This document shows, piece after piece, positions 48,501-60,809 of a stretch of 64,000 bases of DNA. Position 1 is the stretch's first letter. Each line of letters starts with the position of its first letter. Below the pieces are notes generated by a model that was not told where the DNA came from, did not search any database, and saw only the letters and a list, made by a program, of their open reading frames with translations. Location: assembly GCA_022577435.1 (NCBI GenBank), contig JAKOON010000005.1, forward strand, positions 15,966,724 through 16,030,723, in the 5' to 3' direction. This DNA is from Embiotoca jacksoni. Lineage: Eukaryota; Chordata; Actinopteri; Embiotocidae. The position numbers and the translations under genes are program-made.

Positions 48501-51500
48501 ATTTATCTTAAACTGCACAGAATTCACACACATGCTTTGAGAGGCAGGCAGGCCTGGTCAAATTTCATGATAGCTACGAAAGCATCCCTATTGAAATCTC
48601 AGGCTGACTACTTCAAGAAGTATTACAGATAATTATTTGACTTGGTCTGTATATAATAAACTCTTTACAATAATAAAAATTCCTATATAAAAAAAATGTG
48701 TTTTTACTATGCACTGTTCTGACATATTTCCTGTTTTTGCTAAGTAAACATTTTCAGGCCAGAGCAGGTTCATTTACAGGTTAAAAGATATTGCAAAGCA
48801 GAGAGCACGTCAGCTTAAAAAAAAAATCATACTCGCATAGGAAAGTAAAAAAAAAAAGACATGTCGATAGATGCAGATTTGACTATGCATCAAATTCACA
48901 GTTGAATTTATTAGACTGTACGTGCAGTATGTAGAACATCAGAAGCTGTGTGTATGTATGTCACTGGACAGTGAAAATAGACTGCAGTGGTTAGCAGTCG
49001 CCCCACAGTGAAAAGGTTCTGAGTTCGATCCCAGGCCTTTCTGTGTGGAGTTTGCATGTTCTCCCTGTGCCTGCGTGGGTTCTCTCCGGGTACTCTGGCT
49101 TCCTCCCACCGTCCAAGGACCTGCTTGTCAGGTTAATTGGTGATTCTACAAATTGTTCTTAGGTGTGAATGAGAGCGTGAATGGTCCTTGTTTCCGTCTG
49201 TCTCTGTGTTGGCCCTGTGATGGACTGGCGACCTGTCCAGGGTGAACCCTGCCTTCGCCCCCCCCGACCCTGTTCGGGATAAAACGGGTATAGATAATGG
49301 ATGTGTGTGTGTGTGTGTGTGTGTGTCTCTGTCTCTCAGCACAATCTCCTGCATTATTTATAGCAAGCCACGGTTTTTCCTTCACTATCACATATTTTCT
49401 GCTGCGTGTCTGTGTGAAGTGGGAGAAAAAAAAAAGGAAACACTGCCGGCAATTTTCTCTGGTAAATAAATGCATCATTCAATATCTCCCAGAAGCGATG
49501 TCGCTGACCATATAATTCAATATTACAGTGTTTGCATCAGCTCGCCACAGCACTTTGGTGGCATTTGTGATTTGCGTTATTCCATATTGACTTTTTACAG
49601 ATCTGCCTCTCACTCTGTGCCTGGGTTTCTTTCTTTCAGGAGAAGTTAATGTATTTCCCAGTGTGTGTGAACAATAAGAAGAGGTCCGAGGATGAGACAG
49701 AAGAAGGATTGGGCAGTCTGCCGCGGAACATCTCATCTGTCAGCTCTCTGCTGCTTTTCAACACTACAGAGAATCTGTGAGTCCGCAAACACACAAACAA
49801 ACAGACACGGATGCTTAACGTAAACACTTAACGACATTCAAATCTTTCCTCATTACATTTCATTTGTTCTTAAAAGATATAAGAAGTATGTGTTCCTTGA
49901 TCCTCTGGCGGGAGCAGTGACAAAAACACACACAACACTAGAGACTGAAAAAGAAGAGAAACCGTTCGATGCTCCTTTGTCCATCACTAAGAGAGAGCAG
50001 CTGGAGAGACAGGTACCTTCCAACTCAAACACACTTAATGTGACTTTTTAAATACTGGCAATATCACATTTAATGGTTAATCCTAAACACTTTTTCTCTT
50101 TAACAGACAGCAGAGAGTTATTTCTACGTGCCAGACCTGGGTCAGGTGCCCGAGATCGACGTGCCGTCCTACCTGCCTGACCTGCCGGGTATCGCAGACG
50201 ACCTGTCATACAGCGCGGACCTCGGCCCGGGATTCGCCCCGTCAGGATCTACACACATCCCTGAGCTGCCTTCCTTCTCTGAGGAGAGCAACGCATCAGG
50301 TGCACAACTACACCGTAAACACCTGTTTAGATGTGCCTTTGATCCGGTTTTTTTTTTTTATTTCTATCTCCATTTGAATCATTACTTTTATATTCTGTCT
50401 CCATATTTTATGCCTTTTCTTGCCTTTGTCTTTTGATCTTGAAAGATGCCGAATAAATATACACACACTATTTTCACTAATGTGTTTGTTATTGTTGTTG
50501 TTAGAGACTTTTCATCTGTTTTTAGGGACTCCACTTCAACCTAATGCTCCACCTCCTCCTCCACCTCCGCCTCCTCCCCCCGAGCCTGCCCTCGCTCCTG
50601 CTACTCCTATTGGCGCTCCCCCTCCTCCGCCTCCACCACCACCTCCTCCTCCCGCAGTGAGCTCTACAGAGGTCTCTCACGCGCCAAGTTCAGGTTTGTT
50701 ACATCGACACAATTCAGGAATCTTGCACAGGCTACACATTACTGACATGGAGGAATATTAAAGACCTGCTCCTCACTTACACTTACACTATTTACTCTTT
50801 TAAACTCATAAAAAACGCAAAAGCTCTCATGTTTGGCTTGGATTGTTCTATCATGGCACTGCCATTATAAAAACATGGCAGCCTGGACTAGGACCTGCTC
50901 TCTGTATAGATATTAAGGACTCATTCTACAGCCACGAAAACACAAGATTTCTGTCAATAGATTCTTCCAAATCCTACACGCTGAATCTCTGAATTAGATG
51001 GACCTGATTGACACGAATGACCGTGAACCCAAACTACACTGACTGACTGACTCCTTCTACTGCAGGCCCTGTGTCCGGTGCTCCCAGCGAGGTGGTCCAG
51101 CCGTCAGACAGCCGTGCCAGCCTGCTGGAGTCAATCCGCAACGCGGGCGGGATCGGCAAAGCCAAGTTACGCAACATCAAAGAACGCAAGATGGAGAAGA
51201 AGAAACAAAAGGAGCAAGAGCAAGGTGTCGGATTGTTCGAGTGGGGATGCAGCTGTGTTCTGTGTTTTAGTAACGGCTAAACAACGCAGCTTTAACCATG
51301 ACAAGACAGTCATGCAATCAAAGCAGAGCGTGACCAATCCCTTGATCGCGTTCAGCCATGGGTTTTTTACCTTGTGCCAAACTGCATGTTAGGATGAGAG
51401 GGTTTGCATTCGTCTCAGGCTTATTATCACAATCCAAGGCTTTGTGACCTTTGCTATATTCCAACCTCATTAAAAGGTTGACTTGGTTACAGTTGGTTTT

Positions 51501-52087
51501 TTTTTTTTTTTTTAAATTGGCTGACCCAATATTAGACGGCGTATCTTTGCCCTCATTTCTGGTTGGCTGGCCAGGTCACAACCTAACATTTTCTTTTTGA
51601 AGAAAGCTGCTTTGAACCAATAACTAGATAAAAAAAAAAAAAAAAAAAAGTCTTGTTGTAATTATGTGCTCCACTTTGAAGTGCAGCACTGGGGAATGAG
51701 TGAAACCATTCAGTGCTCCAGTTCCAAATTTAAAAAAAAAAATACTGATTGCATGATTATTTAGTAACTCTCTGTCTTTGTTTCTCAGCAGTCGGAGTGG
51801 CATCTAGTGGCGGAGACTTTATGTCGGATCTCTTCAATAAACTCGCCATGCGAAGAAAAGGTGAGAAATCTCTTGTGTCAAATGAGTTTAAGACTAAGGA
51901 TATTAGTGATTGTATTTGCATAATATCCTCTGTCCTCTATCAAGGCATATCTGGAAAGGGTCCAGCAGGTGGGGAGTCGAGTGATGCTCCAACTGGTACT
52001 GGTGGCGCATTCGCCAGGATGTCAGATGTCATCCCGCCACTTCCTGCCCCACAGTCAGCAACAGATGATGACGACTGGGAAGCATAA
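44895..52087 (+). CDS. washc1: washc1: WASH complex subunit 1, complete
   Basis: Nucleation-promoting factor that activates Arp2/3 on endosomes within the WASH complex, driving retromer-dependent sorting. Coding exons: 44895-44902, 45374-45514, 47193-47304, 47405-47551, 49640-49776, 49877-50012, 50107-50299, 50526-50693, 51066-51224, 51792-51860, 51945-52087. They sum to 1413 nt, 470 residues plus TAA; human WASHC1 has 465. Order: N-terminal WASH homology domain (LIQPDLRREEAVHQIADAL, KVFSSAKYPAPDRL), tether ([40 protein letters not shown]), proline-rich region and C-terminal VCA. The start is set at 44895 because exon 1 ends ATGGTCAG and reads in frame into exon 2 as MVRMTQKH; as I recall, human WASHC1 also has VRM just after its initiator. 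If that ATG is not used, the next is at 45375 (467 residues). Confidence 0.95.
45528..45580. repeat. (CA)n-(CACT)n microsatellite next to washc1 GC donor
   Basis: CA run to about 45566 followed by a few CACT units, beginning within a dozen bases of the splice donor of exon 45374-45514. Confidence 0.95.
47552..49639 (+). other. washc1 intron with SINE-like insertion
   Basis: A 2.1-kb intron. Apart from the SINE-like element (48980-49304) and its GT tail, I see no gene or structured element. Confidence 0.6.
48980..49326 (+). mobile_element. tRNA-related SINE-like teleost repeat with GT tail
   Basis: Contains an A-box-like tggttagcagtcg (48988-49000) and a B-box-like gagttcgatccc (49021-49032), the two parts of an internal RNA polymerase III promoter. 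Then follow the well-known fish phrases gtgtggagtttgcatgttct, actggcgacctgtccagggt and ataaaacgggtatagataat, ending in a (GT)n run. The family is very common in teleosts; I cannot name it with certainty. Confidence 0.65.
49640..50693 (+). CDS. washc1: washc1 conserved tether and proline-rich exons
   Basis: Exons 49640-49776, 49877-50012 and 50107-50299 encode the most conserved middle part ([51 protein letters not shown]). Exon 50526-50693 encodes two polyproline runs of 11-12 residues (about residues 296-338), the profilin/actin-delivery region of WASP-family proteins. The proline codons form short CCTCCN arrays, so length variation is likely. Confidence 0.93.
51066..52087 (+). CDS. washc1: washc1 VCA (WH2-central-acidic) exons
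   Basis: Exon 51066-51224 contains the WH2 actin-binding helix (SRASLLESIRNAGGIGKAKL, about residues 363-382) and a Lys-rich helix (KERKMEKKKQKEQEQ). Exon 51792-51860 gives GGDFMSDLFNKLAMRRKG, and the last exon 51945-52087 ends in the acidic DDDDWEA with the tryptophan that contacts Arp2/3. All elements needed for Arp2/3 activation look intact. The acceptor before 51792 is a tandem AGCAG. Confidence 0.94.
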
Positions 52088-52368
52088 CGTGACAGACAAT
52101 GAACACTTTGTGGCACTGATAATGAAAGTACTCGATAGCCTTTGATAATTTTGTGTACTTCTGATGACTTTAAAAAAAAAAATCCTATAACAAGTGATAA
52201 AATCTCTGCAAATGGAATCTTTAAGTATAAAAAGGGTAGAAACCGGCCTCAAAATGTCACTAGAAATGTGCAGTAGTTTGTCTGGACAGCTAAACAAAAC
52301 ATCACCGACATGCAAGTGATAAAAAAAACATTTTAATATCGTATTTTTCGTGAAAATGTTTTCATGAA

Positions 52369-52374
52369 ATTAAA
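52369..52374 (+). terminator. washc1: Candidate washc1 polyadenylation signal ATTAAA
   Basis: The commonest non-canonical hexamer, 282 bases past the washc1 stop. No AATAAA was seen between the stop and this point, so it is the best candidate, not a proven end. Confidence 0.5.
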
Positions 52375-52876
52375 CAAGCATATTATTAGATACAAAATAT
52401 TATTAGAACACTCATTGAGATGGAACTAATCCGCAAGCAAGCTTTGCATTACATAACACTCTTAAGTTTTAAATATTTAAAGAATTCAATCTAAACCGTA
52501 AATCGGCCAGCGCTGTGCCCGAGATCTGTGTTGTTGCTGTTTCAGTAATGCATTTCAAACATACTGAATTTTTATAAATGATGACAACCTATTTTCTTTA
52601 ACATCCAGACTGGTAAAACTGATAAATGTCCCTGTAGCCTTTGTCTGCAATGTGCCATCGAATACTTGGATTACTTATTCTTTAATTCATCTGATATGTC
52701 ACAAGGCCAAAACAGGATATAGAAAGAAGGCAAAATGGTAAATAAGGCAACTATAATAGCCTTCCTGGTTGATAGTTGAAATCACTAGGGTGCAAAAAGT
52801 TCAAGAATGTAAACATAATGCAGCAAAAAAGGGCTGTGATTGTGAACGTTTTACATATTTTGCAGTATTTTTTCTT
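52375..52876. other. Tail-to-tail gap between washc1 and ddx11
   Basis: About 500 AT-rich bases between the two converging polyadenylation signals. No gene, repeat family or structured element is visible. Confidence 0.6.
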
Positions 52877-52882
52877 TTTATT
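52877..52882 (-). terminator. ddx11: ddx11 polyadenylation signal AATAAA
   Basis: TTTATT on the plus strand, i.e. AATAAA on the minus strand, 108 bases past the ddx11 stop codon (52992-52990). Confidence 0.65.
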
Positions 52883-52989
52883 AGAACACATTAAATCTCT
52901 ATGCTGTTGCACTTCAATTTCCCCAAAATCCTCCTTACTCGAGTCTCATTGGACTTTTAGGTTTAATGTTGAGCCTTTTTGGAGAGAAA

Positions 52990-55356
52990 CTACATGTGCT
53001 TCTGCTTCTTCTGCAGGAAGAACTAGGAAAGAAGAATATACAGACAAAATTTGAATACATTTGAAGTGTTTGACATGATGCAGTGTTTCGAGTGTGGATA
53101 CATAATTGTACTTTTGTCTCACCTTCCGTAGGGCACCAAAAGCAGGGCCAAAAGTTGTGTGTGTGCTAGTGCGATCTTTGATCCATGTGGGAAGTTTAGA
53201 GAGCGTGGCAGATCGAGAGTAACGTCTGTCACACAGCACGATGGAGGAATAGTCGCCACGGTGACGGATAGCTCTTCCTTTAGGCAGAGAAAGTCACTTA
53301 AATATTAGTAATTATTATATTATCTCACCACCTTCAAATGAATTATTGCGAATTATTTTTTTATTGTATCTGCTGTCATGAATTTTGCATCATTATCATT
53401 ACCGATAGACTGATTGACAGCCTTCATGCAGAGGTTTTCTATCAGTGCTTGTCCAGGTCTCCTCCCTTGACTGTGAGGCTAAAACAGAAAAAGGTGAGAT
53501 TTGACGATGAGATGCATCTTACTCTTACATTTCCAGGATTTGTCTTCCTATATTTGTGACATCACAGTAAAGGAAAGAGTCTGACCAGGTGTTTGTCCAG
53601 ATAAGACATCTTTTCCTGCAGCTCTGGGGATTTGATATTGGGATACGGCATTCCCACCATCACTACACACCTGTTATCACATGCATAAATACAGACGGTA
53701 ACTTTTAGTGTTAATTTCTTTTAGCAGTGTACAACTGCTGGTTGCTGATGTGCTCTTGAATTACACAAACCTGCCCAAGTCATCAGAGAAATTGATCCCC
53801 TCACTCATCTTTCCTCCAACCACAGAGAACAATAACGCTCCTGTGAGTCCGCCGCTGTCCAGAGCACACCTCTGAAAGGAAAAGAGACAACCAGCGCCTA
53901 TCAGTGATAAAAACCCAACGCCAATGACTACGTCATAAATGTCCAGTTATAAGATCTGATGTGTCAGCAGTGCCAGTTTTACCTGGATACAGCGGGAAAA
54001 CTCACTCAGCACCTGCTCTACCTGGTTGGCCTTCTTTGGCTCCTGGAAGATCTGAGGAGGTGTTTGCGATCGTTTTTGAATATTGTAGGGAAAACGCTGA
54101 TTTTCTCAAACACGACACCACGCTTGACTTAAGGTAGAAATATGACTTTCTACGGTCAAATTTTTAAAAGAGACAACCATTTAAATTTTTTCTCATTTAA
54201 TAAGACGTGGGTGACGTACCTTCTTCTTATTAGCCAATCGGGTAAGAGCACCGCTGGCCTCCCAGTGAGAAATGATCTGCCTCGAGTATTCGTAAGAAGG
54301 AAAGAAGCACACAACCCCGCCAGGAACCACGTTACAAATGTTGGATAGAATTCGCCCCGTCTCATCCATCTGTAAACAAACAGAGACAAATATGCATTTA
54401 AGTTTGGGCAAACAATTCAGCTGCAGTCAACGAAATTACATGTGTGTATTTGCTATTACCATGCGAGGAGAGTCTCTGTTTTGGAAAGTAAAATCCAGCT
54501 CCTGACCAGAGGGGCCGCAACACAAGACGAGCGGAAGAACGTTCTCAGGAGGAATTACATGGCCTACAGACACGTTACCAGGCAACATCGAAGGTAATTA
54601 ATTCATTATCTTAAATACAACAACACAAATATTTCAATTATTTCATTTGATCAAATAAGAACATTAAGACCAAACAATATTACACAAAACCGTGTCTGTC
54701 TGCAACACAGCTATAACTGTCTTGTGTTTGAATAGTGAGCTGAGATCATCTGAGTTATGCTCAAATGTCAAGCAGTTCTTGTTAGTCTCAGAGAACGGCA
54801 ATAGCACTGTGTTTTATATGTAGGACTTTTAGTTTTGTATGTAGGACTTTAGCTGTAACAATTTTTAATCATCATATTGGTCAGCTTTCACTTGTACCTG
54901 GTAAGAGTTCAGGACATGATTCCTGTGTCTAATCAATCTGCATGAGAGAGTGAGTAGTCACACTCAAAATCTATCATTACTTGAGTCAAGCATGAATCAG
55001 AAATTCCCACAAGCAGAAATATAGATAACACATCACTAAGTGACAGTGGATTAGAAAAACACAAAAGGTGTATAAAATCGGCCACTCACCACAGGAAAAC
55101 TCAGTGATGCGCTCCTCTGTCACTCCGGCAGAAAACAGCAGCTCTTGTTTGAAGTCTGAAACCTACATGTAACACCTTTTAATATGATAAAAACTTACAC
55201 AGCAACAGCTCGGTGTATTTTCGGTAAGTTTGACGTAACTCACAGGCTGCATGGTTCCTCCTGCAATGACGACTGCTCTGCACTCCTTCAACACCTGCGC
55301 GAAGTGGACTGCTGGATTCAGCAACAGGAACTTGACACTGCTCTGTGACAAAGTGC
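52990..55356 (-). CDS. ddx11: ddx11 C-terminal helicase domain
   Basis: Ten exons encode the second RecA-like domain. They contain KFLLLNPAVHFAQVLKECRA and VIAGGTMQPV, then VVPGGVVCFFPSYEY, LTGALLFSVVGGKMSEGINF (motif V) and VVMVGMPYPN. Motif VI, QSIGRAIRH, has its arginines at about residues 835 and 838. A last exon of 21 bases adds KKQKHM and the stop. The human C-terminus differs beyond FGPA, so this short tail is less conserved. Confidence 0.95.
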
Positions 55357-58300
55357 CTGAACAATAAAGAAATGGGGTGTTTTACACTCTTTATACTTCA
55401 TTATTTTCCTTTATTTGTGAGTTGTGGTTTGAAACGGTACCTTGTCTGTGCACCACAACTCTACCATCAGCGTTGCTGTTGGTGAGAGCCATGAAGAAAG
55501 CCTCCACCTGCATCATGGGAGAAGCGGAGAGCACTCTGTGTGCCTCGACAGGCTCCTGCTGGTCTGCTGAAGGAACTGCACACAGGGGAGCGGACCAGAG
55601 AAAAGAAATAGTACATTGTCTGCTGTCTGATGATTAGGTTAATGCCAAAGTGTGACTCATGGCTGGATGTGAGAGATGCGATTGAAAATAAACAATAAAG
55701 TATGCACATGCAGCTCAAGTACAATGTAACAAAGAACACTGCAGCTGGACATTTACTAAATATTGTCTTTTTAGAAAAAGGCAAACTTTTCAGCTTGATA
55801 AAAACAAACATGCTTTATTATCCTTGGATTGTACATTTGATAGACAAGCACACGTGGGACTGTAGATTTTGATAAGGTTAACTTGCTTGTGTTGTCTCCA
55901 ATTGTACTTAGTCCAAAGATGTCAGGCAAAGTTGCAGCGCATTTTATGATGTACTGGGATAACTCTTGGTTTTACTTATGTATGTATGCTGAGTTGTTCT
56001 CTTTACTGAATATGATTTCAGTTTGTTTCCGTGCATCTGCAACGAGGATGTCATTCACCAAAATATGCTTTCTGTGGGTGGCAGAAACAAAGGGACATCT
56101 GACCTGCAGCAGAGCTCTGGTTGCTCTGTAGGGTCTGCAGGTAGCGGTTTAAGCCCTCGGTGCGTCGGTTCTCCTTGTTGGAGCTGCTCGGGGTGTGCAG
56201 AGTCACACCTGAGCCTGCGTACGTCTCCACAAAGCCACCCAGCTGCAGAGTGAAGACATCGATGGATTACGTTTCATTTTGCAGTAGAAATAATTTTTAA
56301 AAAAAAGATCTGTATGGTATAAATCAGGCATACATCTTAAACACCTACCTTCCTGCTGATCATGCTCTTCTCAAAGTATCTTTGTAACTAAAGTGAGAAT
56401 GACAATCACACTGAACCATGAGAGTTTGTAGTTTATATATTACGTGCATATTTTTTAACCTAATTGTAACACAAACTACCTTAAACAAGTTGATATTGTC
56501 GATCTGAGCCTTGAAGAGGAAATTGTTAATGGTGAGCATATCTGTTCCTAGAAGAAGAAAAAAATAGAGCTGTTAAATATTTCTGCTTTGATGTTTATTA
56601 GTGTGTTTGTGTGCATTTATTATTGACTGACCTGCTTGTGTAGTCTGGCTCTGTGGATTCTGTCCCACCTTACCTGCAGGGTAAAACAGTGAGCAAATAC
56701 CAACATCAGAAATGTCACAACAGCTGATGACACTGTCCAGTATTGCTAAACTTGTTGCACATTGGCAATAATCAACAATCGAAGACACTCACCTCCGAGC
56801 ACCCGAACAAGACCCTCAATCACAAACAGAATCTGTTTGATGTACATCAGGTTCTTTGCCTTCAGTCTGCTCCTGATGTTGGAAACATATTATGAACTAT
56901 GAAGGTAAGTCAACATTTTAAACTGTGAATAAGTGCATTGTGGGAGACTCACTTGTAGCGGTCAGAGTACTGGGTGAGCTGGGATTGAGCGCAGCAAAGC
57001 TGCAGAGAATTCACATTTTAGAATAACACAGGAAACACTCATAAATAACAATATAATATAATGTAAGTGTTTACCTGTCCTCCAGTGAGCTCTGTGCTGT
57101 GTATACAGGAGAGGGTGTCACTAAGATTGTGAGCTTCGTCTATGATCACCACCTGTAAAAACAAATTTAACATTACTGGTGTGTTTCCAACACTTTTTTT
57201 TTATTTTCACAACAAAAGTTTAAATTGCTGAGCAGACAAATTTGTGATGTTAAAAAATAACATGTAATTGCACCTGTCCTTTCAGCTGGACTCCTGCTGC
57301 CTTTCTTGTAGCTTCATGAAGCACCATCTGATATGGCAACACCACCAGCTACATCAACCCAAACAACACAGACCGTACAGGTAACAGTCAAACTTAAATA
57401 TACTGGAAGGAAATAAATATTCTAAGAAAGAGGATTTTTTTTTTCTCCCCCCCACAGATCAACCTTCAGAACATTTGAAAAACATTTATAGATGCAATGA
57501 CACATGGGGCTAAATGAATGGAGTACAAAGGAGACTGGGTTACCTGCGCGGGGGGAACAGCGAGGCGTGTGGCATAGTAAGGGCACGAATGTGCTTCCTT
57601 GCCCAGCTTCAGCAGCTGCTCTATGTCATGGACAGTCCCCAGGACTTCATTCCTCATCTGCTGCAGTGCTGAGGCTTTATTATAGGGACACACAGTCTTT
57701 GCTGGGCCTCGTTTACGTTTTACGCCCTCTTCCTGATGCTGCTTATCTACAAAATGGAAGAACAGATAAAAGCTGCTATCACGAGAAAATCGCTTTAGAT
57801 CTCCAAAAGTTAGAATCTATTTCTGTAAATATTTATGAGGCTAAATGTCCCTCACCGTGCTTGTTTTTCTGCATCTCCAGGCAGCGGTCATTAATGTGCT
57901 GGATGCTGCCCAGGCGTCGCACCTCTTCATTAATGCACAAGTTCTGCCAAGTACAGACTTTTATGACAACAGTGTCAGACATCACAGTCAACAATAATGT
58001 TTTACCTATTGAACACACAAAAAAACTCATTCCTCTGCTATACCAAGTATGTTTCTGAATGTGGAAAGCAAATGAATGTAGATCTAATTTACTGTATTTG
58101 AACACACTGTAGTTCATGGTTTTAATTCAAATCTGTAGCCATATAATGACATCTTTGAGATTACACTTAAAAAAAACAAAAACAAAAAACAGCAAAGGTA
58201 TACCTGCCATACGTATGTAATGTCTGTTAATTGAAATAACGTGCTTCCACATGGCTAGACTGTTCCAGACCATTCAAAGTGTCTGTGGCTGAGGACATGG

Positions 58301-60722
58301 AATAAATCTGTCTTGTAGCTGTTGCACAAGCTTCATTTTCTTAAACCAGTGGTGTCGTCCATATGCAGGTGCAGGCCACATACCCACTGAAAAAGATCCT
58401 GGATTTCCCACTTAAAAATGTGCAAGGATAAGTAACACTGTAGTTTTGTGACAGAAATTTCCCTTCAGTGATTGTTTTGTAAATGCGGGCAGAGTCGCCA
58501 ACCACCACGCTTTTTGGCGAGACATTTGTTTCAGTCTCTCACGCTGCCTGAACTAATCACACCAAATAATAGGAAGCCTCAAAGCGCCTTCTTTAGGAGA
58601 AAAAGAACAATTATGAAAATGTCAAACAGGATATTTTTGGTACCCTGAGCATCAGGCTTTTCCCATATTTTAGCACGAATACGAGTGCACAAACATCACA
58701 GGGCGCGTTAAAGTCATAGTTAGCATGCCTTCATGGAGGCGCACACACAAACGTCTCCAAAATGACTAAATGTTGCTCTACTATTTCACATCTCTTCTAA
58801 AGTGAAATTTCAGTGAAAACACAACTTTACTGCAATAAAGAAAAATGTCACAGGTTTGAATCACTAATACTGAATATAATCCAGATTTAGACAAAATGTT
58901 AACAGAAGCTGAAGTTCAGTTTGTTTTTTCCAGCTGTTTGTGGAGTCTTTCCTCTGAGTGTATTAAGTACCTGAAGCTTCAAAGCAAAAGGATCCATAAA
59001 TTTGACTTTTCTGAACTGACAGAGAAAAGTCAAAATTACTCTGAGTTGCTCAACACCAAGCCCTGTGCGCATTTACACACATGCTAAAACAGCAGTAACT
59101 TTATTAATTCTTTATAATAAATTATCCCAGACACAGAGACAGAATCTTTAAGGATCCAACAGCAAATGACAATGTGTAGCTCACTTTTGTTCACCTCAGA
59201 TAGTTGAGCTGTCTCACATTTTAGGAACTACAGGTAAATTATTGTGACACAGCATTTGTCCTCCGGTTGAGGCTGAGTATATAGAGCTCCATCATAACTG
59301 TCGCAGTATTTCTAAATCACTTTAAATATGCATTTTTCTATTTCACTGTCTCACAGTAGGATATTTGCATCAGTGACATTATTGTGCATAGGTACAGATT
59401 TGTTCCAGTAGAGTAACTACATATAACACATGACCCCTCTAATGTATAGTTGCTGTAGTTAAATGATCATTACACATTGACAGGATTGTCATTGTTGAAG
59501 CAATCCTAAATAAACAAAGAAAAATATGTTATTAGCTACACAGAAGATTTGACCTGATTAAGATATATTTATTAGACCCATTAATGTGTCATTGGACCTC
59601 AGGGGTTAACTTTTTTTCCCCTTCAAATACATCACAGAATGTCTTCTACCTTGCCATTTAAAAGTTAAATTCACCAAAAATAAACTACTATTAAATAAAA
59701 GGACTATTAAAAACTTAAATTAGTGTTAAGAACTTCCTTTATATGTAGTCTTTGATTTTGAAACAGTGGACTTTTCTGTGGTTGTGGCATGGTTAAATTA
59801 TTGAATTATATTTTATGGAAAAAAAATGGTGGCATCTGCAGCTGACAGCGGTACTTAGGAAATCTGGTCTGGTACATAGTGGCACATGGTCTGAACAATT
59901 TGGGAACCTCTTGGGATCATTCTAGGTGCTTGTAGCAAAGACAATACTGCAAATGTTTCATATATCATATAGGATCTAATTGAATCTATAACCTGTTTTA
60001 CAACCCAATCATTTTTGGCATATCTTGATAATTAGTACTCAGAAAAACATTTAAGTTTTTGATCGAGTGCTTTATCAGCAAGTGTTACTGTTATATGTCA
60101 GTTCAGGACAGAGAAAGTCAAGCTATCAGTTACTCTGGGGAATGAAAGATCGTATTACAAGGAAGTAGACAGAAAGTTCTCAGGCATTCTGGCAGCGTAA
60201 GGGACAGTGAGTGGGAGGAGAACATAGAGTGTATATCACCTAAAAAAAGCAAGCCTTTCGTAAAACGTATGCTATAATTAACAAGTGTGCTCCATAACGA
60301 GTTTGTAATGACGCCTACAGGAGCACACTATAAAACTCCAGCTTGCAAAACAAAAAGAAGAAAGCTCAGATTCTTAAATAATGTCTATAAGAGGAATGGG
60401 AAGCACATTGATCTCTATTTTGAGCATTTATCTATATCTATTTTTGTACTGTGATGTCTGGAATGTTGCTGTCCTCGCTTGCCATGAACTGCTCCATGAG
60501 TGACAAATAAAGTTTTGGATTGACTGGCATTTGAGAAAAACACAGCATACCGCATGTTGACTCTTAAAGAACTGAATGAAGGCAATCATGCAAAAATACT
60601 ATTTTCTTGTACTGCTTGTATTCCTTACATTCAAATCTGTATGTAGATATTTGCAAATGATTTAAACAAATATATTCAAATCTACTACTACCCCTTTTAC
60701 TGGTTGCCTTTGGGTTTGTATA

Positions 60723-60809
<87 letters not shown>

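Noticed and set aside
48988..49032. A functional tRNA gene
   Set aside because: A- and B-box-like motifs are present but no cloverleaf can be formed; it belongs to a SINE-like repeat.
57504..58058. 184-residue plus-strand open frame
   Set aside because: It runs antisense across two ddx11 exons and their introns; the minus-strand exons explain the open frame.
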